From positions 1,984,001-2,048,000 of the forward strand of contig NZ_AP018664.1 of the NCBI RefSeq assembly GCF_003967075.1: a stretch of 64,000 bases of DNA. Reading direction: 5' to 3'. Within the stretch, counting starts at the first letter, position 1. Every line of letters starts with the position of its first letter. This DNA is from Sphingobium amiense (GTDB lineage: Bacteria > Pseudomonadota > Alphaproteobacteria > Sphingomonadales > Sphingomonadaceae). Below, piece after piece: positions 42,865 through 52,122 of this stretch. The position numbers and the translations under genes are program-made. Under the pieces are notes generated by a model that saw only the letters and a program-made list of their open reading frames with translations, did not search any database and was not told where the DNA came from.

Positions 42865-45435
42865 ATGCGAAATAGTCAGAATGTTACGACGCCGGCTTTT
42901 CTGGCGCTGTCCTGCTTCAGCGCGCTCGCGGCAGCGCAGCCCGCTGTCGCGCAGGAAGAGAAGCGCAGCCTGGGCGGCATGACCGTCACCGATACGGCAA
43001 TCGACGAAGATACGCCGAAGCGGGACGAAGCTGCGTCTCCCAAATATACGCGTCCCCTGCTCGACACCCCGCAAACCATCACGGTGATTGGCAAAGAGAC
43101 GATCCAGCAACAGAACCTGCTGACTTTGCGCGATGTGCTGTCGACTGTGCCGGGGATCACCTTCGGCGCGGGCGAAGGCGGTTTCGGCTATGGCGACCGC
43201 ATTATTTTGCGCGGGCAGGATGCGAAGAATGACGTCACCATTGATGGCGTCCGTTCAGGCGCGTTTCTTAATCGGAACGAAGTCTATAATATCGAACAGG
43301 TCGAAGTCACCAACGGCGCCAACTCCGTGATGAACGGTGGCGGTTCGGTCGCGGGCACGATCAACCTCGTGACCAAGCGTCCGCTGGCTGACGATCAGAT
43401 GATCTTGAATGCCGGCATCGGCACGGACAATTATTATCGCGGCACCGTCGACATCAATTCGCGCGTCAACGACCTGATCGCCGTCCGCCTGAACGCGGTC
43501 TATCATGAGAATGACGTGCCCGGTCGCGATGTCGAAAATTTCAGGCGGTGGGGCGTGGCCCCTGCGGTCACGATCGGCATCGACGGTCCGACAAGCCTGA
43601 CCCTTCAGGGTGAATATCTGGATGACAAGGCGATGCCGCAATATGGCATCCGCTATTATCCGCGCGAAGGCGGGTTCCTGCCGGAGTTCGACCGGAGCGG
43701 CTATTATGGCTTCGCCAACCTTGATCGCCAGAACAGCAGGACCAGATCGTTACAGGCCATCTTCAGCCACGCCTTCAGCGATTCCGTCAGCATCCGCAAT
43801 CTGACCCGATACGAGCATATCACGCAGGATACCGTGACCAGTCAGCCGACGGGCACATTCTGTCTCGCCTCCACCGGGTTGCAGCCGCCCGATGTAAACA
43901 CCGGTATTGCCGCTGCATGCACAGTCCGGATCGGGACGACCGCCGCAGGCCAGACACTGACCATTCCGGCGGGCTATTATCTGCCCACCGGCGGCCGCGG
44001 CAGTCAGCGCTTCATCTCGAACAAGACGGCTTATAATCAGCTCGATCTGAGCGCCGAGTTCGATACCGGCGGCATCGGTCATACGATGGTGATCGGCGCG
44101 TCCGCCCTGTGGGAGCGTTACGATCAGCGTCAGGGCAGCATCGGCCGCACCGGCAATGGCTTCGATCCCTATGCCGCGCCCTTTACCGCGCCAGCGACCG
44201 GTGCCGGGACGGCCAATCCGGCCTATGATGCCGGCGCGAGCCTCGGCTCCTACCTGCCGCTCGTCAGCATTTCCAATCCGGGACAGATCGTAGCCGGCCC
44301 TGTCGCCCCGGCCGGTCAGGTCGCCCGTGTTTATGGCGACAACAATTATGTCGGCCCCGTCAACTTCATTCTGGCGAGCCATGCCATCGGGGAGCAGACC
44401 AGCTATGCAGCCTATCTGTTCGACACCATGAAGTTTGCAGACTGGCTGGAACTTAACGGCGGCGTGCGTTACGAGAAAGTGGAAGGTTTCAACTACAGCG
44501 TCAGCTATAACACCGTCGCTGGCTCGCCTATGCTCGGCCAGCCTGCCAGCGTGTCGGCGCGCCTGTCGACCAGCGACCACCTCTTCTCCTTCCGCGTCGG
44601 TCTGGTCGCGAAGCCGACGCCCGAAACCAGCGTCTATATCGCCTATGGCAATTCCAGATTGCCTTCGAAGGCGTCGGTCGACGGCTCATGCACCGCCGCC
44701 AATGCGTCGGGCGGCAGCGGCACCTGCTTCGTGAAGCCGGAAACCACGGAAAACTACGAAATTGGCGCGAAGGCCGATCTGTTCGACAGGAAGCTGCTGC
44801 TGACGGTCGCGGCGTTCCGGAACGATCGGAACCAGATCAAGGTCGTTTCCGGCGATCCCACCCTGCCGGATCAGGCGACCGACGGGTTCCAGCGGGTCGA
44901 GGGCATTTCCTTCGGGGCGTCGGGAACCGTGACAGGCAACTGGACGATTTCCGCCAATTACATGTATCTCAGGAGTGAAATCAGACAGGGCGTATCGGAC
45001 TTCTGCCTGGCCAACCCCGGCGCGACGAGCAGTTCGGCTGGCAACTGCGCCAACAGCCCGGCTTACCCCGATCCCACCCGCGGATATGCGCTCACCAATA
45101 CGCCGAAGCATTCAGGCAGCCTGTTCACAACCTATCGGTTCGGCTTTGGTCTGCAGCTTGGCTATGGTTTGACATATCAGGGCAAGTTCCTGCTGAACCA
45201 GCCAACTCTCGCGCAGCTCACCGCCGGAACCTATGTCGGCTATCATGTGCCGAGCTATACGATCCATCGTTTCATGGCGAATTATCCGATCACGCCCAGT
45301 CTGACCGCGCAGGTCAACATACAGAATTTCACGAACGAGAAATATGTGACCACCGTCCGCAACGCCGTAGGAGGGAGCTGGGCACAGCCGGCTTCAACCC
45401 GTTCAGCGGTCTTCAGCCTCAACTATCGTTTCTGA
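42865..45435 (+). CDS. TonB-dependent siderophore receptor (FhuA/FcuA-like)
   Basis: The protein has about 856 residues with a signal peptide (LALSCFSALAAAQPAVAQ) and a plug (LDTPQTITVIGKETIQQQNLLTLRDVLSTVPGITFGAGEGG, then IILRGQDAKNDVTIDGVRSG, IEQVEVTNGANSVMNGGGSVAGTINLVTK). The DTPQTITVI and RDVLSTVPGITF patterns are hallmarks of the catecholate/hydroxamate siderophore receptor subfamily. The beta-barrel ends ...RSAVFSLNYRF with a C-terminal Phe. The start at 42865 is preferred because GGGGGA lies just upstream; ATG 42853 overlaps that site. The upstream Fur-like boxes indicate iron repression. It is separate from the peptide-salvage genes and probably has its own promoter. Confidence 0.95.
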   Translation: MRNSQNVTTPAFLALSCFSALAAAQPAVAQEEKRSLGGMTVTDTAIDEDTPKRDEAASPKYTRPLLDTPQTITVIGKETIQQQNLLTLRDVLSTVPGITFGAGEGGFGYGDRIILRGQDAKNDVTIDGVRSGAFLNRNEVYNIEQVEVTNGANSVMNGGGSVAGTINLVTKRPLADDQMILNAGIGTDNYYRGTVDINSRVNDLIAVRLNAVYHENDVPGRDVENFRRWGVAPAVTIGIDGPTSLTLQGEYLDDKAMPQYGIRYYPREGGFLPEFDRSGYYGFANLDRQNSRTRSLQAIFSHAFSDSVSIRNLTRYEHITQDTVTSQPTGTFCLASTGLQPPDVNTGIAAACTVRIGTTAAGQTLTIPAGYYLPTGGRGSQRFISNKTAYNQLDLSAEFDTGGIGHTMVIGASALWERYDQRQGSIGRTGNGFDPYAAPFTAPATGAGTANPAYDAGASLGSYLPLVSISNPGQIVAGPVAPAGQVARVYGDNNYVGPVNFILASHAIGEQTSYAAYLFDTMKFADWLELNGGVRYEKVEGFNYSVSYNTVAGSPMLGQPASVSARLSTSDHLFSFRVGLVAKPTPETSVYIAYGNSRLPSKASVDGSCTAANASGGSGTCFVKPETTENYEIGAKADLFDRKLLLTVAAFRNDRNQIKVVSGDPTLPDQATDGFQRVEGISFGASGTVTGNWTISANYMYLRSEIRQGVSDFCLANPGATSSSAGNCANSPAYPDPTRGYALTNTPKHSGSLFTTYRFGFGLQLGYGLTYQGKFLLNQPTLAQLTAGTYVGYHVPSYTIHRFMANYPITPSLTAQVNIQNFTNEKYVTTVRNAVGGSWAQPASTRSAVFSLNYRF

Positions 45436-45551
45436 CCGAAGGTACTTTGGGATACGGACGGGCCATAGGTGCAGAAATTGCACGATGCCCGTTCGGACGA
45501 AGCCGCCCGATATATTTATAACTGCAATAGTGGGACACGATTTGCCCCCTT

Positions 45552-45872
45552 TCAGTCGCCGTTGGCATCGACCATGAAAACCGTGGGTTTGCCCCGCGAG
45601 GCGGGGTCCCATCCCGCCGATAATGCCGCTCGCACCCCTCGGGAAGCAATCGCGTCGTTGATGTGCAGGCGGCCTTTCGGCAATCCTTTCATCAGGCGCT
45701 TGGGCGCCGGAAATTCCAGTACCGCGCCGCGCGGCATGTCTCTGCAACGTAAAGAGACAGTCATCCCCTTCCAGCCATCGGAAGAGGACAGTTGAGGCTC
45801 GCTCAGGAGTTGCCAGTCATATTTCAAACCGTCGATCTCGACAGTGCCGCTGCGGCCGGGTGATTGAACCAT
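45552..45872 (-). CDS. Conserved small protein of unknown function
   Basis: The protein has 106 residues, no signal peptide and no membrane segment. The sequence (VEIDGLKYDWQLLSEPQLSSSDGWKGMTVSLRC..., FPAPKRLMKGLPKGRLHINDAIASRGVRAALSAGWDPASRGKP) resembles a compact hypothetical family found in Sphingomonadales and Rhizobiales. It has an aromatic beta-rich N-terminus and a basic C-terminal part. It stands alone between the siderophore receptor and rlmJ. No function can be assigned. Confidence 0.8.
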   Translation of the reverse strand: MVQSPGRSGTVEIDGLKYDWQLLSEPQLSSSDGWKGMTVSLRCRDMPRGAVLEFPAPKRLMKGLPKGRLHINDAIASRGVRAALSAGWDPASRGKPTVFMVDANGD

Positions 45873-46007
45873 GTCATGCCCTTAGCATGTCGTCAGCGTT
45901 ACTCCATCCATGGTATCGAGAATGCAGGATCGTGTCTGTTGCCCACGGAGGCTGCCATCCCAAGCACGGCAGTGCGTTCTGGAGGAAAGCTGGAATGACA
46001 ATCTTTC

Positions 46008-46838
46008 TTACTCGTTCAACCAGCCGGACAGGATCTCGCCCTTATGCCCTTCCGGCGCCAATGCCGCGCGCAAAGCTTCCAGCAGTGGCGGCAGCGTCTG
46101 CGTGAAGGCGTAAGGCGGATTGACGATGAAGAGACCCGCGCCGTTATAGATGCCGGGTTGCTCGCTATCGTACAGCCAATGCTCCACCCGCAGCAATTTC
46201 GGTATGCCGAGCTTGCGTAACTGCTGCTTCCACTGCTGATGCGTGGCACGGTCTTTCAGCGGAAACCAGATCACCGTCACACCATGCGCCCATTTGCGGT
46301 GCGCAGCGGCGAGGGTCGCGGTGATGCGCGCGCGCTCGTCCGTCTGCTCATAGGGTGGATCGACCACAACGACGCCGCGCGCAGTCCGGGGAGGCAACAT
46401 GGCGAGCCAAAGTTCGTAGGCGTCGCGTTCATGCACCGCCGCGCGGGTATCCCGCATCACCGCGCGCAGGGTGTGAGCATCCTGCGGATGCTTTTCGTTG
46501 AGGATCAGGACATCCTGCGGACGCAAAAGCTGCGCCAGAAACCGCGGAGAGCCGGGATAGAGATGTGGTTCGCCACCCATATTCACCGCCCGCACGGCAG
46601 CGCGGTAGTCGTCCAGCAGGGGGGTCGGGTCGGCGAAGGCCCGCAGCACGCCCGACACGGCCTCGCCGGTGCGCTGGGCCTCGTCGCCGCGAAGGTCATA
46701 CAGTCCACACCCCGCATGGGTATCCATCAGGGTCAGCGCGCTCTCCTTGAGCTGCAACGCCCGCACCAGAGCTATCAGCAGGCTGTGCTTCACGACATCG
46801 GCGCTGTTGCCGGCATGGAAGGAATGGCGATAATTCAT
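46008..46838 (-). CDS. rlmJ: 23S rRNA (adenine-2030 N6) methyltransferase RlmJ
   Basis: RlmJ methylates A2030 of 23S rRNA before ribosome assembly is complete. At 276 residues it has family length. Diagnostic parts are the N-terminal MNYRHSFHAGNSADVVKHSLL, the SAM-binding LTLMDTHAGCGLYDL, and the catalytic motif IV DPPYEQ, followed by WAHGVTVIWFPLKD and LFIVNPPYAF. It is a conserved core gene and marks the left boundary of the accessory region starting with the integrase. Confidence 0.96.
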   Translation of the reverse strand: MNYRHSFHAGNSADVVKHSLLIALVRALQLKESALTLMDTHAGCGLYDLRGDEAQRTGEAVSGVLRAFADPTPLLDDYRAAVRAVNMGGEPHLYPGSPRFLAQLLRPQDVLILNEKHPQDAHTLRAVMRDTRAAVHERDAYELWLAMLPPRTARGVVVVDPPYEQTDERARITATLAAAHRKWAHGVTVIWFPLKDRATHQQWKQQLRKLGIPKLLRVEHWLYDSEQPGIYNGAGLFIVNPPYAFTQTLPPLLEALRAALAPEGHKGEILSGWLNE

Positions 46839-47162
46839 GGCAATTCAAAATCCTGACCAGCGGTCGTTACACGAGCGGCTGAACCTTTTGCCAAGCAAAG
46901 CCATTGCGCGCCAGTATCGAAGGATGTCGAAGCCCAGCGGCCGACGGCGCAAGCTATTTCGTGCCGGCTGCCCGCCATGGTCGGAGACCAAGTCGCTCGC
47001 GTCATTGGCGGATAATGGCTCAAGAAGTTTTGCACGTCGCAATATCTGGCTGGGGCGGCAGGATACCCAGCCAGCTTCGCTCTAAGCATTTGAGGATAAA
47101 GGAACTTTGCCCTCCTCCGCCATGCAGGAGCCATGGCGGGGGCCACAAAAGGGGCCACGCAG
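46839..47162. other. Intergenic region between rlmJ and integrase
   Basis: This 324-bp stretch separates two divergent genes. I see no tRNA or att-like duplication. Close to the integrase start there is a direct repeat GGGGCCAC (47139-47146 and 47151-47158) separated by AAAA, which may be a regulatory or recombination site. Open frames here are short and lack ribosome binding sites. Confidence 0.4.
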
Positions 47163-49124
47163 ATGACGAGCATTCAATATGTCAGCCGCAAGGACGGCAT
47201 ATATTATTTCCGACGGATCATCCGTTTAGGGGAAGATAAGCCTTTTCGCTTACGCGTTTCGCTCAGGACCATAAGTTATCGCCAGGCCAAGGCCATCGCG
47301 CCGGCGCTCGCGATGGCATGCGAGGTGATGCGGAACAGGCTGATGACGACAATGGGGCGAGACGGACTGTCGGCAGCGCAAAGGGCCGAAATTTTCAAGC
47401 GCCAGATGCTGCGCGAGCGCGACCGCATCGAGGCGGGGCACGCCCAGCTCCAGCTTCTGGATCTCGGCGGGCAACTGCCCGCCGACGCGCTCAGCTTCCG
47501 GCTCGACGCAGGCGAAGCGGTCAGTCGTGATCTTGCAGACAATGGTGCCACAGGCGAGTTTTTATTCGTTCGAATGCCGGACGAAAACGCCCCTGATGAC
47601 GATGACCACCCCATCGAAATCATGACTTGGCAGGATTTCGCGGGATCGCTGGCGGCGGATGATCCCAATGCAGCGGTCGCCGATCATCTCCATTCCCTTG
47701 GCATCGACGCAACCGCGCTCAACCGACAGATGGCGCTCAGGGTTGTGCATCAAGCCGCTGTCGAGGCTTTGCGGGAATATAAACGCAACTTGGAAAATCC
47801 CGGCGCGGCCTATCCGCCCGTTCCGGTCGCCGGCGCTGACTTGCCCGCCCCATCACTCCCCGCATGCGCGACAGGCGGTCCTAGCCACGGAGGAACGCAA
47901 CCGCCAGTCGCGCTGCAATCGCCTTGGGCCAGGATGACAGCTTCGCAAGCGGCAGCGGCCTTTATCGACGCCAACCCCCGTACCGGCGGACACGACGGGA
48001 ACGCTCGTAAAAAAGGCAGCAGCTGGACAGAAAAAACGCGTGAGCAGTTCAAATTGCCGGCCTTGTTGCTGGAGCAGGTTATGATTGGGCGGCCGCTGGC
48101 AACCATCACCGACTTCGATCTGGTCCAACTCGACAGTTGCTTCAACAGTCTGCACGGCCCCAGCTTCCGAAAGTCGCCCCGCCAACGAGGAATGACGATC
48201 CAGGAGATTGTCGAGGAAAACGCCGCAGCAGTCCGCAAGGGCGAAATCGCCGAGGACGAAATCGGACTGGGGATCGGCACGACCAACCGGCACTGGGGAT
48301 TTCTTCGCCAGCTTACAACTTGGTTCCAGCGCCATCAGCCGATTGCCAACCTTGATTATAGCGCCTTCATCATGGACGATGACCGAGATCCGCGATCGCT
48401 GCGCGACACTTACAGTGTCGAAGAGGGACAAGCTCTTTTTGCCCTTCCGCCATGGACGGGTTGCGCTTCCTCAACCCGCCGTTTGATGCCAGGCGAAACG
48501 ATCATCCATGACGCCTGCTACTTTGTGCCTCTCATCGCCTGGTACACCGGGCTTCGCCGGGAGGAAATTTGCGGCTTGCAGCTTGTCGACATCGAACAGG
48601 AAGATGGCCAGTGGCATTTCAAGGTGCAGGTAAACAGCGAGCGGAGGCTTAAAACCAGAACTTCCCGTCGGCTGGTTCCGTTTGCTTCGGAATTGGGACG
48701 GCTGCGCCTGCCTGAATATGTTGAGGCTCTTCGGGCCGCAGGTGAAACGCTGTTGTTCCCTGAACTGGCAGCGGAAAGTGGCAAGGGCACGAAAGGTGAT
48801 GCCTACTATAAAAACCACTGGAGAAAGCTTGCTACCCGCCTGCCTTTCCTTGAACCGGGCCAAGCCATGCATTCATTTCGCCACACGGTAACGGACGAGT
48901 TGAAGAATTTGAGCGTCTTTGAAGAAGTGCGCGCAGATCTGGTCGGTCATGCAATACAGTCAGAAACTGGGGGGCGATATTCTAAGGCCGCGCGACTGGG
49001 ACCCCTACGCGCAGCCGTTGATCAGATCCCCATAGTTACGTCCGCCTTGACCGCGCCGCCCCTCGCGCTGTTGCCTGCTGGGATGCGTATGCCGCGCCGG
49101 GCGCGTGCGCCGCGACAAACATGA
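47163..49124 (+). CDS. Long tyrosine recombinase (integrase) of an accessory element
   Basis: The protein has about 653 residues. The first 30 (IQYVSRKDGIYYFRRIIRL) match the N-terminal DUF6538-like region of integrases. A long, partly acidic and Pro-rich linker follows (about residues 100-290). The catalytic domain holds the active-site Arg in WYTGLRREEICGL (about residue 465), HSFRH with His/Arg near 569-572, VGHAI and the likely nucleophile Tyr in GGRYSKAA (about 606). Such long integrases mark genomic islands of alphaproteobacteria. The start at 47163 is preferred to ATG 47133 because AAGGGG precedes it. It is divergent from rlmJ; what it mobilises may include the 57.7-kb gene, though the island has been filled by IS66 copies. 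Confidence 0.9.
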   Translation: MTSIQYVSRKDGIYYFRRIIRLGEDKPFRLRVSLRTISYRQAKAIAPALAMACEVMRNRLMTTMGRDGLSAAQRAEIFKRQMLRERDRIEAGHAQLQLLDLGGQLPADALSFRLDAGEAVSRDLADNGATGEFLFVRMPDENAPDDDDHPIEIMTWQDFAGSLAADDPNAAVADHLHSLGIDATALNRQMALRVVHQAAVEALREYKRNLENPGAAYPPVPVAGADLPAPSLPACATGGPSHGGTQPPVALQSPWARMTASQAAAAFIDANPRTGGHDGNARKKGSSWTEKTREQFKLPALLLEQVMIGRPLATITDFDLVQLDSCFNSLHGPSFRKSPRQRGMTIQEIVEENAAAVRKGEIAEDEIGLGIGTTNRHWGFLRQLTTWFQRHQPIANLDYSAFIMDDDRDPRSLRDTYSVEEGQALFALPPWTGCASSTRRLMPGETIIHDACYFVPLIAWYTGLRREEICGLQLVDIEQEDGQWHFKVQVNSERRLKTRTSRRLVPFASELGRLRLPEYVEALRAAGETLLFPELAAESGKGTKGDAYYKNHWRKLATRLPFLEPGQAMHSFRHTVTDELKNLSVFEEVRADLVGHAIQSETGGRYSKAARLGPLRAAVDQIPIVTSALTAPPLALLPAGMRMPRRARAPRQT

Positions 49125-49446
49125 TAACTATTTTCGATTGGCGAAGCTCAATGGCGCGGCGCGGGCTGCCATCACCCCGGTCGCGCCAAACACCAAGAGG
49201 ACGACTGCCTGTTTGCCTGTGGTAGCTGGTAACCAGGGCGACCTAATCCATATTATCACGATAGGCGACTTGTGGACTTCGAATCAGCGGATCGTGAAAG
49301 GGGAGGGGACGCGGCTTTACCGCCTCAAAATGGACGACCGCTGATAGGTTCGACCCGATTTGATTGAGGGATTTGGATCGCCGAGCGCTCCCTCCCGGCG
49401 CCAACGCAGAAAATTGCTGTCCCTCGGTAGTCGCGCGGGTAGGGCG
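49125..49446. other. Non-coding or degraded stretch between integrase and IS66 copy 1
   Basis: It has about 320 bp without a convincing gene. On the minus strand a short frame ending at 49325 continues across the IS66 insertion (see the broken frame entry). Otherwise nothing recognisable was found. Confidence 0.4.
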
Positions 49447-49454
49447 TGATCTTC
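49447..49454. repeat. Target-site duplication of IS66 copy 1, left
   Basis: TGATCTTC directly before the left inverted repeat; the same 8 bases occur at 54885-54892 directly after the outer right inverted repeat. An 8-bp duplication is standard for IS66 elements. Confidence 0.9.
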
Positions 49455-49503
49455 GTATCCGTCATCCCAGACCCACGTGGCGGAAACGTGCCGGTCAAGC
49501 GTC

Positions 49504-51234
49504 TTAAGAGGGGGCGTTGCGCCCGGCGATCTTGGGGAAGTGCCAGGGCATGAGGGAATCGAGGTCCTTGTTGCTATGACCGTTGGCAAGCTTGGTGAGG
49601 GTGGCGGTGAGCCAGGCGAGCGGATCGACGTCCGAGAGTTTGCACGTTTCGAGAAGGCTGGCGAGCACCGCCCAATTGTCTGCCCCGGCATCGCTGCCGG
49701 CGAACAACGAGTTGCGGCGCGACAGGGCAATCGGGCGGATGCTTCTTTCGACCGTGTTGGTATCGAGCTCGACGCGGCCGTCGAGCAGGCAATAGGTGAG
49801 CTGCTGCCAGTGGTTGAGCATATAGTTGATCGCTTCGGCCATCTTGCCCTTGGCGCTGAACCGGCCGAGGTTCTTCGAGAGATAGTCGCGCAGGTTATCG
49901 AACAGCGGCTTCAGTATCAGCTGCCGCCCTTCGAACCGCGCCTCGGGCGAGGTGTCCCTGAGCGTCGCCTCGATCTTGTAGATCGCCGAGAAGCGACGGA
50001 GCACCTCGTCGGCAACGGGCTCCTTTTCGCGGAAATCGTAGAACTTGCGCCGCGCGTGAAGCAGGCAGAATGCGAGGGTGACGCCATTGCGGCGCTTGAT
50101 CTCATTGTAGCCGGCATAGCCGTCCACCTGGAGCACCCCGGCGAAGTCGCCGAGATGGTCGATCGGATGCATGCCGCCGCGGCCGGCGGCGTACATGTAG
50201 ACGACGGCGGGCGGCGCGAGTCCGCCCCATGGCCGATCGTCGCGGGCATAGGCCCACAGCTGGCCGCTCTTGGTCTTGCCGGTCCCGGGCGCCAGCACGG
50301 GCATGCGCGTCTCGTCGGCGAACAGCTTCACCGAACTTCGCAGCTCGGCGAGCAGATGCTGCCTGAGCGGAGTCAGCCACCATCCGACGCGCCCGACCCA
50401 GTCGGCGAGCGTTGCCCGGTCGAGATCGATCCCCTGGCGGGCGTAGATCTGGGCTTGCCGGTAAAGCGGAAGGTGATCGGCGTAGCGCGCGACGATGACC
50501 TGGGCGACGAGCGCGTCGGTGGGCAGGCCCTGATCGACGATGAAGCTTGGCGCCGGCGCCTGGGTGACGCCGCCCTCGTCGCAGCCGCGGCAGCCATAGC
50601 GCGGACGGCGGGTGACCAGCACGCGGAAGATGGTGGGCACGACGTCGAGGCGCTCGGTGACGTCCTCGCCGATGACATGAAGATCGTTGCCGCAGCAGGC
50701 ACACTGCTTGTCTTCGATGTCGACGACCTGCTCGATACGCTCGAGATGGGCGGGCAGCGCTCCACGGTTGTTGCGGCGGCGGCGCTTTGTCTCGCCGGTC
50801 GCGTCAGCCTGGTCGATCAGCGCTTCGAGCCCGGCCTCGGCGCGCGACAAGGCAGCTTCGAGCTCTTCGAGCACGAGCTGGTACTGGTCGGGATCGAGCC
50901 GCTCGGCGCTCTGGCCGAAACGGTGGCGCTTGAACTGGTCGAGAATGTCGTTGAGGCGCTTGACCTCATCGCGGGCGGCCGCGAGCGCGTCCTCCATCTC
51001 GGCGGCCTTCGCCTCGGCGATGACGGCGGCGTGTTCGGCCGCTTTCGCGGTGGCGAGCGCGATGATCTCGCGCGCCTCAGCTTGGGCCGCAGCGCGGGCG
51101 AGCGCCTCGTTCTCGGCGTTGATGCGAACGATCTGCTGGTCGCGTTCGGCCGCCTCGGCGGTCAGCTTCGCGATGGTCGCGAGCAGCGCAACTGGGTCTT
51201 TGCAGGAGGCCGTCAGCGGGTCCATGGCAGGCAT
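49504..51234 (-). CDS. tnpC: IS66 transposase TnpC (copy 1)
   Basis: This is the 576-residue DDE transposase that catalyses strand transfer. The N-terminus is a coiled coil (LLATIAKLTAEAAERDQQ). An IS66 zinc-binding domain follows (CACCGNDLHVIGEDVTERLD ... YGCRGCDEGG). The catalytic core has Asp in LFADETRMPVL and VDGYAGYNEI and Glu in NTVERSIRPIALSRRNSLF. The C-terminus (NWAVLASLLETCKLSDVDPLAWL) is the IS66 C-terminal domain. All three copies encode the same protein. It is preceded by tnpB with a 57-nt gap. Confidence 0.95.
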   Translation of the reverse strand: MPAMDPLTASCKDPVALLATIAKLTAEAAERDQQIVRINAENEALARAAAQAEAREIIALATAKAAEHAAVIAEAKAAEMEDALAAARDEVKRLNDILDQFKRHRFGQSAERLDPDQYQLVLEELEAALSRAEAGLEALIDQADATGETKRRRRNNRGALPAHLERIEQVVDIEDKQCACCGNDLHVIGEDVTERLDVVPTIFRVLVTRRPRYGCRGCDEGGVTQAPAPSFIVDQGLPTDALVAQVIVARYADHLPLYRQAQIYARQGIDLDRATLADWVGRVGWWLTPLRQHLLAELRSSVKLFADETRMPVLAPGTGKTKSGQLWAYARDDRPWGGLAPPAVVYMYAAGRGGMHPIDHLGDFAGVLQVDGYAGYNEIKRRNGVTLAFCLLHARRKFYDFREKEPVADEVLRRFSAIYKIEATLRDTSPEARFEGRQLILKPLFDNLRDYLSKNLGRFSAKGKMAEAINYMLNHWQQLTYCLLDGRVELDTNTVERSIRPIALSRRNSLFAGSDAGADNWAVLASLLETCKLSDVDPLAWLTATLTKLANGHSNKDLDSLMPWHFPKIAGRNAPS

Positions 51235-51291
51235 CGAATCACATGCGTAACGACGCGTCCAGCGCAGTTGACTCGGCCTGTCGCGACTATC

Positions 51292-51663
51292 TCACGCATC
51301 AGCGAAACCCTCGATTTTAGGCGGATTTACGCGCCTTGGCGCGCGGTGCCGACGCCAGTCCATGCCCGAGGTGAGTGCTGCCATCTGCGCCGCCGTGATC
51401 GAAAAACTGCCATCGACCGCCGGCGGCCAGGCGAATCCTTCGGCGGCCTCGGCGCGCTTGGTCATCAGCCAGATGCCGGTGCCGTCGAACCACAGAATCT
51501 TCAGCCTGTCCTTCCTCTTGGAACGAAAAATATAGGCGACTCCGCGCCACGGATCCTGGCTCAACTCGTGCTGGACCTTGGCCACCAGCGTGTCGATGCC
51601 GCAGCGGAAATCGATCGGCTTGGTGTAGATCAGCACCTTGGCGTCGCTGCCCGGCCCGATCAT
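51292..51663 (-). CDS. tnpB: IS66 accessory protein TnpB (copy 1)
   Basis: The 123-residue IS66 Orf2-like protein is needed with TnpA for efficient transposition of IS66 elements. The family block is DAKVLIYTKPIDFRCGIDTL, with RGVAYIFRSKRKDRLKILWFDGTGIWLMTKR, then a tail GSFSITAAQMAALTSGMDW. Its ATG overlaps the tnpA stop (ATGA). It is the same in all three copies. Confidence 0.93.
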   Translation of the reverse strand: MIGPGSDAKVLIYTKPIDFRCGIDTLVAKVQHELSQDPWRGVAYIFRSKRKDRLKILWFDGTGIWLMTKRAEAAEGFAWPPAVDGSFSITAAQMAALTSGMDWRRHRAPRRVNPPKIEGFADA

Positions 51664-52073
51664 CGCGCCCTCAGCAGCGCTGCGATTACCGAGGCGACCA
51701 GCGTCGAACTTGCGCCGTGGGCGACCATCACTGGCACGCCGCGCACTTCCATTGCGACCTGCACCACCGCGTCCGGCAGCAGCCGCGCGTTCGCGGCCTC
51801 CGGTTCGAGCAGCACCGCCGGCACCGATGTCGGCTCGATGACCGCCGGCAGGAACATCGCCCTGTCCTCGCGCGCCGCGTCCTCCGCCATCTCGCGCAAC
51901 TCGCGGCGCCAGGCATATATCTGGGCCGGAAGGACATCGAAACACGCGGCCACCTCCGCCATGCTGCACGCCGGATCGAGCGACAGCTCCACCACCGCGC
52001 GCTTCTCTTCCAGCGTCCAGCGCCGTCGGCGCCCGTTCTCCACGCCGCCACTGCCGTCGATCTCTTGCTCCAC
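51660..52073 (-). CDS. tnpA: IS66 accessory protein TnpA (copy 1, start altered by insertion)
   Basis: TnpA is a small HTH protein (TLEEKRAVVELSLDPACSMAEVAACFDVLPAQIYAWRREL) of the Tnp_IS66 Orf1 type. In copies 2 and 3 it begins GTG-ACT-GTG-GAG. In copy 1 the insertion of copy 2 falls within these codons, but the 8-bp duplication restores the second GTG at 52073, so a protein two residues shorter could still be made, though its native ribosome binding site and promoter are now 2.7 kb away. Confidence 0.85.
   Translation of the reverse strand: MEQEIDGSGGVENGRRRRWTLEEKRAVVELSLDPACSMAEVAACFDVLPAQIYAWRRELREMAEDAAREDRAMFLPAVIEPTSVPAVLLEPEAANARLLPDAVVQVAMEVRGVPVMVAHGASSTLVASVIAALLRAR
52066..52073. 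repeat. Target-site duplication of IS66 copy 2, left
   Basis: TGCTCCAC lies at the edge of copy 1 sequence just before the left inverted repeat of copy 2 and again at 54785-54792 after its right repeat, proving that copy 2 transposed into copy 1. Confidence 0.92.
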
Positions 52074-52122
52074 GTATCCGTCATCCCAGACCCACGTGGC
52101 GGAAACGTGCCGGTCAAGCGTC

